DNA of 64,000 bases from Mesostigma viride (Eukaryota; Streptophyta; Mesostigmatophyceae; Mesostigmatales; Mesostigmataceae), in the NCBI GenBank assembly GCA_009746045.1, contig RPFO01000934.1, positions 124,001-188,000 on the forward strand, given 5' to 3'. The number at the start of each line of letters is the position of its first letter. Positions within the stretch are counted from its first letter, which is position 1. Shown piece after piece: positions 1-26,281 of this stretch. The position numbers and the translations under genes were made by a program. A model generated the notes under the pieces. The model worked only from the letters and a program-made list of their open reading frames with translations. It was not told the DNA's origin and made no database searches.

Positions 1-557
1 AGAAAGCAGGAAAACGCTAGATTAAGAATGTACCATAACGGGCATCTATTCGTGCCCAGGCGCACAAGAAAGGCCACCCTTTCATGGAGAGGTTGGGCGC
101 ATCGCGCAGGCCTAATGTTATCTTACCGCAAAATGACGGGAAAGGTAAAGATAACAGCGGGAATTTTTACGGCTTTGGAAACGTCATTAAACTAGCTTTC
201 CTTACGACCATCAAAACTGGCAACAATCGACAATCACACCGGCAGGCATCCATTATACTTTATTCATCCCGACAGAAATTCAGGCCGGACCCCCCCTGCC
301 GATGGCAAAGAAAAAAAGCCCGCGACATTATAGATCGCAACCATCCCACCATCAATTAGAATCAGTAGCTAATTTTCTCCAACAATTGAGCATTTTTTCT
401 GCTTTCCGCGAGCCAGATTTGTCACGTTTCGTCTAAAAGCAGTCGCCATGGCCACTTCCGCAAGGGGTGCGCGCACCGTGCACCCACTTTTCACGGTACG
501 GAGGGTACCGCGTAATTTTTTTGGCGCGGAAAATATTCGCCGCGCCGAGTCCCCTTC

Positions 558-650
558 AGTTACGTTACGGTCGGCGCCCAAACTTCGGCGTCGTAACTTA
601 ACGCAGGAACGTAACCTTTAGAATCATAACTTAACGCGGGTATGACTGTA
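558..650. repeat. Right end of a Tc1/mariner-like element (partial)
   Basis: This 93-bp stretch is a near-perfect inverted copy of 881-973. Both contain GTAACTTAACGCGGG and finish in GGTATGACTGTA. Read outward, it looks like the right terminus of an element whose left end is not in the window, with TA as the expected target dinucleotide. Together with 881-973 it could instead be a foldback of about 415 bp. Confidence 0.45.
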
Positions 651-882
651 TATAAAGCGAACTCGGTGACCGTTGGTTGCAAAATTAGGGGAGTATCCTC
701 GGTAATTAGGTAGAAAATCGTGGTACAAAATCCAGCCATTAGGGGGTACTCAGGAGATCGACGGAAGAATCCCAGATATCACAGACACAGTACGCGCGAA
801 GCGCCAAGCGAGCGAAGCGAGCTGCGCTGAAAGCGCACAGCGAGCGCAGCGAGCCGCGAGCGAAGCGAGCACCGTACTACTA

Positions 883-1793
883 CAGTCATACCCGCGTTAA
901 GTTACGATTCTTAAGGTTACGTTCCCGCGTTAAGTTACGACGCCGAAGTTTGGGCGGCGACCGTAACGTAACTTAAGCTAGCCTGGTGGGTGCCACCGGT
1001 AACTTAACCCGGGTATGGCCCAACTTGAAGGCGTAAACTGGGCGTAAGGCCACTTTTGACCGCGAAAATGGACAAGTCCGGACGAAGCAACCCGCCAAAT
1101 GTCATGATGGTTTTGCAATGTGACGTTTCGGCGGCAAAGTACAACTGATCTCAACTGATAAAAATCCTTTCAGCCAGGTGCATGCAGGTTGCCCGCAATG
1201 AGGCAAGTCACATCACACTAGCTAGTGTACCGCCATGCCGAAAGCACAGAAGGGCAAACTAAGGCAAGGCAAATGAGGCCAGGGACAAAGTGTCCATGAT
1301 AATTATGGAAGGTGTTATCCACGGGTTGTCCCGTTCCCTGACAAGGACGCATACTTCGCCGTCAGCTGCAACGTTATTATTGTTGACATGCAGGCCATTG
1401 ACAGTCAGTGAAGGACGCTTCCCTCACTACTGTCCCCATTGTTTTGCCACAAGCAAATGTGAGGCCGGCTGGAAATATGGATCCGCTACCGAATCCTGTC
1501 GGTTTAGGGGTTGAAACACGGTAGTTTTGGTAAAAAACGCAGGCACGTACTGTGTGGCTACACCCGGCGTATACCTCACCGCCGGCCTTGACCAAAATAT
1601 CTAGCCTGAAAAATGGACTTTCGGCGACTTTGATGCTGCAGCTGGATCGGGCTTGACGAGAGCTGTCGATCGATTGCCGTATGGAAGTCCGTCAGAGGAT
1701 CGAGGAGGTGGCGGGCTGCTAGCCTAATTCTACCGTTAAGTTACGTACCCGCGTTAAGTTACGACGCCCTGCTGAAATTGGCGGGTATGACTG
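883..1793. mobile_element. Tc1/mariner-like non-autonomous element
   Basis: The left end reads TA-CAGTCATACCCGCG and the right end reads CGGGTATGACTG-TA, giving a terminal inverted repeat of about 12 bp flanked by TA on both sides. Subterminal copies of CGCGTTAAGTTACGACGCC occur at both ends. No transposase is visible in 911 bp, so it would need an enzyme from elsewhere. TA is a common dinucleotide, so assignment to Tc1/mariner is an inference. Confidence 0.45.
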
Positions 1794-2129
1794 TATATAT
1801 ATGCCAACTGCACTAGAGATGGACAATTGTTACTGGACTGTCATCTCTCTAGCCATGCGACCACGTCACCACAACACACCACTCCATCGGCACCGGATAT
1901 CCGGTACCGATGGAGCACTATGCTGTCGACATTCTAGCTGGCACTGAAGTGTCGATCCACTCTCGTCACCTCAGTACCGTACAGGTACTGAGGTGGGAAA
2001 AAAAAATAAAGTAAATAAACTATAATAACCGTCCCGCTCAGCCGCGGTACTGGGCAGTACACGCCGGCACGCAGGCCGGAATCCGTGTGCATGTCAGCCT
2101 AAACATCTCGGCTAACTGAGGTCAGTGGA

Positions 2130-2580
2130 GGCGAGGAGGGTGGAGGTGGAGGTGACGGTCGTGGAAAGGCGAGAGAGCTCGATCAGAAGCCAGCGTGCCT
2201 CCGGCATTGCTGCCACATGATTCTGCAGCGAGGGGAGTCATGTGCGCTGTTGGACGGCTTCCGTAAGGATGGAGCGGAGTGTGCCGGGTGCGGAGATGGA
2301 TGGAGCCCAGATCTCGCCATCAGAGCGCATGAGAAGGGAGCAGAGGATGAGGTGCTGAAGGCGGGGGCGTGGTTGGGAGTGGTCCGTCACATAGGTGAGG
2401 GGACACCAAACCACCCCATGTGCCGTTTTCGATGATGAGGCGGTCGAATCATGCTGTTGAGATGGAGGCACAGGTCGTAAAGCGAGGCGTAGTCCCCGTA
2501 GAAGATCATGCAATGCAGGGCAGTACTTACGTGGCCGGGGACATGTTGGTCCAGTCGTGATCGTCGACATTAGGAAGGAC
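2130..2580 (-). pseudogene. LINE ORF1-like fragment
   Basis: This is a diverged second copy of the sequence at 60,060-60,490. Both minus-strand readings contain the shared string SDGEIWAPSIS and a Leu/Ser-rich region. The neighbouring 60 kb copy continues into a coiled-coil-like stretch ending HVTPLAEDV, similar to the ORF1-like relic near 52.1 kb. Frames are broken. A TTAATTAAT tail and the palindrome at 2602-2620 lie immediately to the right. Confidence 0.4.
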
Positions 2581-2830
2581 GTTAATTAATTGATTAATAA
2601 GCACGTGACTGCGTCACGTGGGTGCCAATACAGAGTAAAGGAACCTTCAACCCTATATACACAGCGAGAAGGAGGGAGGGCGCCCTAGCTTCTCTCACTG
2701 CCGCAGGTGGGCAGGCCACAGAGCGCTCTCTCCACGGCATGGTGCCGGGGCGCAACACTGTGGGTGCAATACAACCAGTGCAATACCATAGGTAGGCTGA
2801 CGCATAGCTTATGCTACAAATGTGAGGTGG
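2581..2830 (-). repeat. LINE 3'-tail family with CACGTG palindrome
   Basis: This begins with TTAATTAATTGATTAAT, followed by the palindrome CACGTGACTGCGTCACGTG (8-bp stem, 3-nt loop). Sequence shared with 28,540-28,780 and with 6721-6797 follows: GTGCCAAT, a CCTCCCT-rich block, and TGCACCCACA-type motifs. It is probably the 3' end of a retroelement in reverse orientation. Confidence 0.4.
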
Positions 2831-3919
2831 GCTCAAGACGTCGGCTAATTAAGGCGCAAGCTGATGGCCACAAGGTGCCAGAGCTAATTGAAGGTACTAT
2901 AACGCTGTGCGCTAATATCGTTTCAAGTGCTGTAATGCCTAAGCTATCCCATAATCGATTGCCCCCATCTAGACAACTGCTCTATCCCGGGGAAGCCCGG
3001 GGGGGCTTCCACAGTTTAATTCTTGTTGATATAGAGGTCCCCGCCCCGCCAGTACACTTGGGGCCGGAAGGACGTTGAGGCCGGTCAAGCGCGGTTCTGT
3101 CCATGTGGGCACAATTCCGCTGGGCGACTGCGTTTGGGATCAGGCGACGCCGAGGGCGAGGCTGCAGGAGCCGAGTGCACTATACTAACGCTTCAGTAGT
3201 GTCACCGCTGCCTGGGAGGCCGGGCAGAACTACAGCCGGAGCCGCAGGCGAATTTTCTTGGCTCATCACAGCCGCCAGGCTGAGTAATTGCGTAGTCGAG
3301 CGTTTGCTCGCAATAATATTGCGTTTTAGTTTGGGGAAAATATATCAGCGTGTGCGTGACTCTTAGAAAGACGAAGCGATTGTGATATTCACAGCCGAAT
3401 TTGGTGCCCAAACGTGAAAGTTATGAGCTCCGCCGTCAGCCATGGCTACCTCGTGGCTTGTGGTCTCCTTCATGTTTTTCCATACCAGCCTGATACCAGG
3501 TATCTTCTCACGATTTTTGTGAGAAAGGCGGGCCGGCTGCCGCAACACTGTACATGCCCGGGCGCCCGGCCCGCCGGGTGCAGCCAGCCCGATCGAGCCG
3601 CCACACTCAGTGCGTGAGTGCCTGTCAGTTATACTTATACCACAAACTGATGTGCCGTCACGGCACATGATCGGACGGTCATGTGCGCCCTGCATGCTAC
3701 TGATGTACCGCAGTTCGCAGGCTGCAAACTGAATGATCCGTAATTGGAATCGCAAGGTTAATTGTATTCGCACTTGTCAGGCGGGGACGTCCGTCTGCGC
3801 ACCACCAGGGGAGCTTGCGTAATTTGCCGCCTAAAGCCACATAGCTCGTCCGGACTTAATGGCCGCAAAAAGTGGCCTCCTGCGCGGCCTTAAAAATGGC
3901 CTGACACCTACAAATTGAG

Positions 3920-4015
3920 TGCTTGCCGCGTTAAGTTGCGGTCGCCACCCAAACTTTGGCGTCGCAACTTAACGCGGTAACGCAACCTTAAGCCACTTAA
4001 CGCGGTAATGATTGT
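3920..4015. repeat. Diverged copy of the 558-650 element end
   Basis: Aligned by eye to 558-650, this has the same order of blocks: GGTCGCCACCCAAACTTTGGCGTCG, AACTTAACGCGG and a TAATGATTGTA terminus. It is an isolated, more diverged element end. No matching left end was found between 1800 and 3900, a stretch where I see no supportable gene. Confidence 0.35.
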
Positions 4016-4085
4016 AGTAGACGCCAATGGAAATCGTCTCAGCGTGCGTCTACTATAGTGGCTTCGCCCTTTCTTATTAGAACAT

Positions 4086-4475
4086 CGTGGTTACCGTGCC
4101 GTTCAGCCGCGCGCATGGTCAGCTGGTCCGTGAGCGTCCAGGCCTCGCGGGCCCCACCATACGTGAGCACTGTGAGAACTGGAAGACCTTGAAGAGCACT
4201 CGCTTGCGGTCCTCGCCTAGGTCCGAGTGCAAGTATACGTGAATTGAGCGAGCGGCGGAAGCCTGGCTGGCCCAGGCCACTGAGGCCAGGCCGATACGGG
4301 TGTCCACATCGTCAGCCGTGTCAGGGGAGCATGATGCTCCCCTGCAGTTTGATCAGCGGTCATGGAACTGCACCTCGATCAGACCCGGCCCGCCTACTAC
4401 AGCAGCCGAGGAAGCAGCCGAGCAAGCAGCGGGCGACTGGTAACACCAATCGCCGGCCATCGCCTTGGTTTTGAC
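4086..4475 (-). pseudogene. LINE reverse transcriptase fragment, downstream half
   Basis: This matches the LINE copy at 7590-7910 in the same orientation, for example GAAGAGCACTCGCTTGCGG and GTGAGCACTGTGAG. It is interrupted at 4475/4476 by a hAT-like insertion and resumes at 6142. It encodes the region downstream of the reverse transcriptase active site and has several frame breaks. Confidence 0.6.
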
Positions 4476-5086
4476 CAGTGTTGGGCGTAAATGGATATTA
4501 AGTCAAGTCGAGACTTAAATGTAGTAAGTCTTAAATTACACTATTTACGTCCAACAAAACAAGGACTTCAGGGCTTAATTTATGTATGAGATTTTGAAGT
4601 CGTAAATTGGACGTACACGCGAAACTTACTAAACACGTTGTAACAACAAGAAAAAATGATATGTTGTTACATCCTTTGTTTTGTGAACGTTTGGCTTTTA
4701 TTCAAGGACTTTTGGTTGGATCAGTATTGAGAAAGTTACGAGGTTTCCCAGACTAGGCGGTACTTGAAACTTGCACTTTGTCAACCGACTGTTAGAAGCC
4801 CTTATATTGGTCGTGGCCTGATCCACGTGGGGTTAGTTTGCTGGTCGGTACTACCAAGTGCTCCTTTGGGACTTTAGTGCTTACTACAGATTCAGGATCT
4901 CATGTCTGGATTCTGCCAGGCTGGTTGTGGTGTTGTTCTGTTTCGTGTGACTAGGATGGATACGAAGATCTTGTTTAGAATTCCATGATTTTGATTGGTT
5001 CTCTTCAGGCTAAGGTTGAGGCATGCAGCATTCTCGACAAGCACGTCGATATATATTATCTATCATTCTCAATGAATATATATATA

Positions 5087-5145
5087 TTAAAAATATAATT
5101 ACTTACAGCAGAGTGAAATCACTCAAACCAAAGCAAACGCCCAGC
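5087..5145. repeat. Copy of the TAAGTAATTATATTT palindromic repeat
   Basis: This contains, in reverse orientation, the block TTACAGCAGAGTGAAATCAC followed by CAAACCAAAGCAAACGCC. The same block recurs at 52,053-52,090 and 58,518-58,625. It lies inside the 4476-6141 element. Confidence 0.5.
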
Positions 5146-5220
5146 TATAAACCTATATACAGAGCCATGTCAAAGCTCTATACTACCATAAGACCAATGG
5201 AAACGCCTAACGGGAGGAAC

Positions 5221-5550
5221 CTAATAGCCCTGCTGCACCGCAAAATCAGCCCGCGTACGGCGGAGCATGATGTCAGCCATGGCCCGAGTCAGCGCCACCG
5301 ACAAGCGCTGACGCCAATATGACGTCCAGGTCCGCGCCGACCATGGGGCCCGCTGGCCCTCCAGGTCCAGCCGGTCCTCCCGGAGCCGGCAACACTCCTC
5401 GAAGAAGGCGGAGGTCAGGGGCCCCATGGCCCCAAACTCCTCCAGGACAAAGGGCACCACACGATGGTGCCCGACGTCGCCGTAGGCCAGGAGTATATAT
5501 ATCAAGGACGTGGGGTCGCCAGTTTTTGACACGTTGGTTTTGATCCATCA
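5221..5550 (-). pseudogene. Retroelement C-terminal-like ORF fragment
   Basis: A reading frame of about 103 codons includes GDVGHHRVVPFVLEEFG, then WSARTWTSYWRQRLSVALTR. Similar segments occur at the C-terminal end of some protist retroelement polyproteins, but that is from memory and uncertain. It sits inside the hAT-like element, so it was carried in or inserted there. Confidence 0.35.
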
Positions 5551-6141
5551 TGGTATAATAAAGCTTGTCTTTGTTGTCCCTTCATAAGAGCCCTTTGATA
5601 CTAGACTACTTTCAGTTCCACAGAAGTCGTCTAGGGCACAAGCTTGTCTTTGTGTCTACAAGGGGCCATATTAATAAATCACGTCACTATGGAATTTCCA
5701 TCTCGACATTACTCCGGTATCCGTGCACAGTCTATTTCTCAAGAAAGCAACCCAGGTAAAAAGATCTTTCGTATTTCGGACTACCGATGATGTTGATGAT
5801 CATTTTTAGTCGTTACACACGTGGTGTGCGCATGCGGGAGCCGCAACGCGCTTACGCGCACGACTGGATGAAAAGCCAGGCGGCCAGATGTCCCATCTCG
5901 ACCCGTCCTGCACCGCCGGCCCGGCTGGCCTATACGTAAGTCGCCTGTAGTCGATCGTGCCCATGGCAACAGCCCACTGAGCCCAGCCACCATACAGTAC
6001 ACGCCTTTTGAGTTAAAATTGAACGTAAAAAATAAAAAACCACACGTAAATGGAAGTTTAATTTACTTCTAAGTCCGCCTATTATGCATTTAATTTACGT
6101 CTAATTTAAGTCACCCCAAAAACCATTCACGCCCAACCCTG

Positions 6142-6298
6142 GTTTTCAACGCTAATCTCACGGGCTCCAGCCCCACCGCCCGAGCCTCCAAGCCCAGACA
6201 GTCCAATCAGGTCTGAATGTGCTCGGATGTTCAATGATCGAGGGTGGTATCATCCGCATAAAATTATCAGATCTGACAGGAGATAACCAGTTTCTTTG
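6142..6298 (-). pseudogene. LINE reverse transcriptase fragment, continuation
   Basis: This continues the 4086-4475 fragment after the hAT-like insertion and parallels 7913-8143 (CCTCCAAGCCCAGACAGTCC, GAGGGTGGTATCATCCGCAT). It includes the YADD active-site region, damaged. Similarity to the 8 kb copy stops abruptly at CCAGTTTCTTTGATAAT. Confidence 0.55.
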
Positions 6299-6311
6299 AT
6301 AATAAATTAAC

Positions 6312-6800
6312 ATGACTCCGTGGGGAGATCATTTAGCACGTATTCCCTTGCTGCGTGATCGATGGCGCCAGCCTGGGCGATATGTCCTCACCTGGCGTGC
6401 CCCAGGCCACGCGCGCCAGGGCCGCCACCCGTGGACTTTTCGTGATAGACTCGGCATGGACATGTGCTACACTAGACGTGATGGGCTCACACCCGGGCAG
6501 CCTCCTGGTTTGTCTGTAATATGGAGGCAGATGGTGCGCAAGGATAGATGGCAAGTAGTGATGAAGGAGACCACCCCCAAGCCTGTGGGGGCTCCGCGTG
6601 TGACCAAGTATGGCATTCATAGCGATTCGGGCCGCGGTGCCCACACCCCTGTAACTAGGACCTAGATAGCTTACACCATCCATTCCATCCCATGTTCCCC
6701 TCCCACTGAGGACGTATGCTCACGTGCATGACGCAGTCACGTGTCTATTAATTAATTAATTGATTAATTAATTAATTAAGTAATTAATTAATTAATCGAT
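6312..6800 (+). pseudogene. LINE C-terminal fragment and 3' tail
   Basis: A plus-strand frame reads RHPWTFRDRLGMDMCY and then WRQMVRKDRWQVVMKET. The same order recurs at 36,968-37,207, so this is the C-terminus of a LINE protein. Downstream sequence through GGCATTCATAGCGATTCGGG matches 38,570-38,680. The piece ends in CACGTGCATGACGCAGTCAC and a long TTAAT repeat tail (6721-6797). Confidence 0.5.
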
Positions 6801-7119
6801 GGGTGGAGGTGAGCGAAGCCGGCCGCAAATGCTATCTAGGTATTTAGTTAGAGCTCTAGCTAACTCTAAGCCACTCTAGAAAATCCTAACTACTCTACTC
6901 AGCAAAGCGCCCCTTCCTCCTGGGGGGTGGTTCCTCCTGGGGGGGTGGGGAGATCATTTAGCACGTATTCCCTTGCGTGATGGATGGAGGTGAGCGAAGC
7001 CGCGAATGCTATCTAGGTAAGAGCTAGCTCTAGCTAACTCTAAACCAATCTCTACGCCCAAGCAAGCTGACCCAATGGGGTCACCCTCGTGAAACGTAGT
7101 CTAGAAAATCCTAACTACT

Positions 7120-8145
7120 CTAAGTACTCAGCAAAGCGTCCCTTCTGGGGGGTGGTGGTTTGCCCACAGGGGCTGGCGTGTGGGCCTGGACAAAGGTCTG
7201 CCAGACTGCCACCGGCCTCTTCTTGTTCTGCATAGCAGTCCAAGCAAGAGAGAGGGAGGAAATGCGGTGTTCAAACTGGGCTGGGACCATTAGGTCGGCC
7301 AGCAACTGCTGTGCATAGTTCATGGCAGGTTTACAAACCTTTCTGGGAATGTCCTTGGGGCCCGGCCAGGTCAGGATATGCCGCCGGCCCTGGCTGGCCA
7401 AGCCGCTGGGGGCCGGCCAGACCCAGGGCGGTGTCTACCTGACTGGTGCGAGCAAGATGTCCTACAATGCTATCCTACACTGCCTTATAATCTCGTCCGT
7501 AATGCGAGGCATACCCTTATATACAAAGACTCTAACGACCTATGCGTGGAAAACCCTTACATTCAGGACCAGTCGGAGCATCCTGTAAACCGTGCCGTCC
7601 AGCCGGGTGGCAATCTTGTCTGTGAGCGTCCATGCCTCAGCGCCATAGGTGAGCACCGTGAGGACCAGGACCTTGAAGAGCACTCGCTTGCGGTCCTAGC
7701 TTGCCCAGGTCCTTCGAGTGCCAGTAGGTGTTGAGCGAACGGAGCCTGGCCCAGGCCACATCGTCCACGTGGCCTTGGCGATGTACATCGTCGGCGGTGT
7801 CGGGGAGCATGCTCCCCAGCAGTTTGAAGCGATCACGGAGTGGGACCTCCGTCCCATCTAGCAGCTTTGGCGGGCAACTGGTAGCCCCAATCACCATCGC
7901 CTCAGTTTTGACAATAATCTCCAACCCCACCGCCCGCGCCTCCAAGCCCAGACAGTCCAGCCAGGTCTGAATGTGCTCGGGGCGCTCGATGAGGGTGGTA
8001 TCATCCGCATAAATCAGGTCGGACAGGCGGTAACCAGGGCCACCGCCGCCATGTTCGCGATCGTTAAGGATGGCCAAGCCAGGCTCGAACCCCTCAAGAG
8101 CGGTAAAGCGCGCTGACAGGCGATAACCAGTTTCTTTGATAATGG
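7120..8145 (-). pseudogene. LINE reverse transcriptase fragment with intact YADD
   Basis: The longest uninterrupted part (7637-8143) reads GYRLSDLIYADDTTLIE, then TWLDCLGLEARAVGLEI and RDRFKLLGSMLPDT. This is typical of non-LTR retrotransposon reverse transcriptases from the catalytic palm onward; YADD is encoded at 8000-8011. Downstream the frame breaks repeatedly and ends with a segment including SLAWTAMQNKKRPVAVW. The upstream palm, fingers and endonuclease are absent, consistent with 5' truncation. It cannot be active. Confidence 0.7.
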
Positions 8146-8149
8146 CATG

Positions 8150-9990
8150 ATCAAATTGCACCAAAACAGATTGTTGCATGCATCTAAGACCCTGATGGTT
8201 TAAAAATGGCGAACGTAGCACTGTCCAGTTATGTGATGCCTTGGCAGCCCAATTCTGAAAGATGTGCGATGGCCCAACTGCACCGAAGGGCAATGGTGCA
8301 TGACATATAGGCACGAGATAAATCCACAATCGCCAGGCCGCGATCACAAGAAATCAAGCATTGGCAAGCATATGGTGTAGTAATGGCACACACGAACATG
8401 GTATAAGCACCAAATGTATTGCCACCAAACGCAGCAGAAACACCGCACACGCATCTAACCAGTCGAGTTTTGGCAATTATGGTGCCACCCACACAGTGCC
8501 TGCACTAGATCAAAGAAACTTAGCCAGTCCATCTTCCACCACCATCCCACGAGGCTCTGTAACCCCGCGATCATCACGAGGCATGAAATTTTAAATTACC
8601 ATCGACCAATCGATGAGATTTATTGATCACTGGCGCCTGCTTCTTTGCAGCGAGATGTTCACTGCACGAAAATGTCGCCGGCGCAAGCGGGCACGGTAGC
8701 GCGCGACAAACCTGCAGTCAGTGGCCAGGGAATACAGGTCCAGATGCGGGGACAAGGGTGGTGAGGACACAGTAGATACGTTCCAACAGCCAGGGATCTG
8801 TACAATCCAACCATTTTATAAAAGGGGTTAATTGGATTCACAAGGGGCACAGCCTGTGCTTTCCAATAGCCAGGGATCTGTACAAATCCAACTTTCAAAG
8901 GTTGGATAATTCAGAAAGCATGCAGTCAATAAGCAGGTACCATGCACTTAAACCGAGTGCACGCAAAGAAAAGCAATCACCCACAAGACGGCAGCGAAAA
9001 AATTATGCAACCATGTCAGCAGGGTGATTGTTGAGCTGACATGATGGCGTGTATGTGTGTGCGTGTGTGTGCTCACTTCTGTGTGCAATCATGCCAGCCA
9101 GGTGACCAATCTTCCGGGATACTTCTTTATGGCATGGTTTACCACGGCACGGTGATACCTCAATGCACCCGTTCCCCATCAGCAGGCTTACTTTTACTCT
9201 GGTCCTAATCATTATGGAGCGATTAGTGATGCACCCGTTCCCCATCAGCGGGCTTACTTTTGCTCTGGTCCTAATCATTATGGAGCGATTAGTGATGCAC
9301 TCGTTCCCCAGCAGTGGGCTTACTGTTACTATCAAATAGACAGTCAGCGCAGACCAGAAATCTGGAAGAATCCGGACCATGGTAGCTCGAGCATGCACTT
9401 AGGTATCTTATCCGCGTTTGTCAAGTCGCTCAGGATGGGAAATGAATGGAGGTGGATATGTGTAGCCGTGGACATTAGCAATGACTGCGGGCTTACAGTT
9501 ATTATGGTCCTATTCTTTATGCAGCGATATGAGAAAGCAACAGCTTACTTACTCTTTGTTGTGTACGGCTTACGAATCAACAAGGCGTAAATTACAACTG
9601 TACGATGGAATTAATAACATTCATGCGCGTGCATGAGTAAGGAATAACACGTGCTGACAGTTACGCATAACTGTCTCGTTGATATGTAACTTGATGTGAT
9701 TATATAAAATGGTGAAAGATTCTACCAAGACGACAAACTACGTTTGGCTATTCACCTTCAGCAAAGCAGGAAAGCCGTCGATAACCGTCATACGATTTCC
9801 GTATAAACGTCACACTTGCGTCACAAACTTCCTACGACATACATTAGCTTTGAACTATTCCTAGTAATCCTAGTTCTTAAGCCCAAGCCCACTAGAACTT
9901 GCCACACAAAATGCTTTCGTCACAAAATTTGGCCACCGCCAAGTGGTGACCGTCAAGTCAATAACATATGACGCCGGATTCTCAGCAATG
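8150..9990. other. Region without a recognisable gene; local duplications
   Basis: I see no supportable gene. A block containing CCAGGGATCTGTACAA is duplicated near 8780-8900. A unit of about 66 bp (GCACCCGTTCCCCATCAGC, GGCTTACTTTTACTCTGG, CATTATGGAGCGATTAGTGA) is repeated about three times at 9155-9340, with a diverged remnant near 9485-9530. The remainder is AT-richer unique sequence downstream of the kinase gene. Confidence 0.5.
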
Positions 9991-10179
9991 TCGTACATTC
10001 CGTACTAGAGCCCAAAACCAGTGGTGCGTGGCTGAACAAGGGCAGCTCACCCACAAATTCCCATATTTAAACTATGACTTGTCTAACGCCTGCCATCCGC
10101 GCAACCGGCTGGACTTAAAGCTGGTGACAGTCCCAGCCGCATGCGGCGGTCTTTCTCATACCACTACACTAAACTATTT

Positions 10180-24922
<14,743 letters not shown>

Positions 24923-26236
24923 GGTTTGTTACAGAAATAAAGGATTCATATTTATGGCAGGGCAGAACTTTAGAGATTGCTTTGACGCGTAGGCACTTAA
25001 TCTGCAAGTGCCAGACACACGTTTTCGCCCGCGGTGCTAAGGAAAACTGGGCGCAGTCACGAGCAGACAGCAAAAATCCGTAATTGGGGTAAAAAACCTC
25101 GTGACTTTGAGATCTAAGTCATCAAACCGGCTCTATAGATAAGATCGGCTTGGGCCCACCTCTACCTACGGCTGCTTCTAAGGACGACTGTTCTGCATAA
25201 ATCACGGCAATTCAAAGGGAGCACATTGGGGCATTATAACCCCAAACGTGCTGAAGCGTGGAGAAATCCATTTATTTGCCTGCGTGACTGCCTACAGTGC
25301 GCCTAGGTGGCTACTAGGCAATTATTCTACTCACCAGCTGTAGGCCAGTGTACTTTCATGCCTGTTTGATGCAAGAATCTTTCTGTCTGAACTGGTTCCG
25401 ATGCACAGGAAGGGACCCCTTGTCGCCTCGTTCTACGGTACAGGGATGTCGTCACTCGTCAGACCTCATCATATTGTAGCTCAGACTTCTAGTACTGTAC
25501 AGTGTATATCAATTCAGTTATCACTCAGTCAAACAGGATCTCTGTGCCCGGCTTGGGCACTGGGCAGCAATAACAACATCAGCGCTCTTTTTATATAAAT
25601 ATGCCTTTTATGAGATTATTGTTGTTACCGTCGTAATTTTTTGTTAATGTATCCATCCTGGCCTCGAGTGTATATGAAGGTTGGCTGGTGACAAACAGAT
25701 GAGGCTCAAGTTCCTGGACCTTCTTGCGCAAGCTACGGTCTAGGGCAGCTGACTTTGGCAAAAGCAAGTCTTTTCGGTGGAAAGTGCTCATATTAATTAG
25801 CCGTAGATAGCAGAAGGGGCCTTGTTGCTGTTCAGTTAATTTCATACGGGTTATTCTGCGACCAGTTGTACAAAATATGCTGGTTCACGAAGGATTTATT
25901 GCCTGTCTTGCACATGTAGAGGTAATAAATTTATCAGTAAGATGTTGTCGCTAGTGGGTCTTCCTGCTGCATCTCTGTTACTTAATCCTAGAATTCTCGT
26001 TGGTAGGAGCACTGAAATGTTAAAGAGCGATTGGGGACGCCAGACCTGAACTCTGGTGCGATTCGCAGTGGTTCACTGGCACTTTTATTCGTTCACCTGA
26101 CCTCATGTCCGCTGTGCATTCGAGCACATCACCATGAAGAAGAGGAGGGACGGCAGATCCTTACGTAAATGGCTCCTGTTTTCCTCTTCCGTCGCAACGT
26201 ATCGATTAAGGAGCTAATGCCGGTGTGTCCGGAATT
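24923..26236. promoter_or_regulatory. Divergent intergenic/promoter region
   Basis: This 1.3 kb separates the start of the minus-strand kinase from the start of the plus-strand gene at 26,237, so it presumably contains both promoters. I see no clear core promoter motif. A minus-strand frame of 84 codons (25591-25845), including LDRSLRKKVQELEPHLF, has no recognisable homology and weak coding support. Confidence 0.4.
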
Positions 26237-26281
26237 ATGGGCAATATTCAGCAGAAGAGCCGCCCTGCTAAGTCATCTCAG
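26237..26281 (+). CDS. Gene 2 exon 1
   Basis: The start context is ATTATGG, with purine at -3, G at +4 and an in-frame TAA a few codons upstream. Fifteen codons are followed by the consensus-like donor GTATGT. Confidence 0.5.

Larger units (their letters stand above)
4476..6141. mobile_element. hAT-like non-autonomous element (1.67 kb)
   Basis: The ends are CAGTGTTGGGCGTAAATGG on the left and the inverse of CAGGGTTGGGCGTGAATGG on the right, a 19-bp terminal inverted repeat with two mismatches. The flanks GTTTTGAC and GTTTTCAA are an eroded 8-bp target duplication (6 of 8). The left copy fits the hAT preference nTnnnnAn. The uninterrupted site can be read in the LINE copy near 7900. Subterminal GACTTAAAT and TAAATTA motifs recur at both ends. 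No transposase is recognised. Confidence 0.7.

Noticed and set aside
5221-5551. Collagen-like GPPGPAGPPG peptide on the plus strand
   Set aside because: Ten residues from antisense of the retroelement frame; no extended Gly-x-y repeat.
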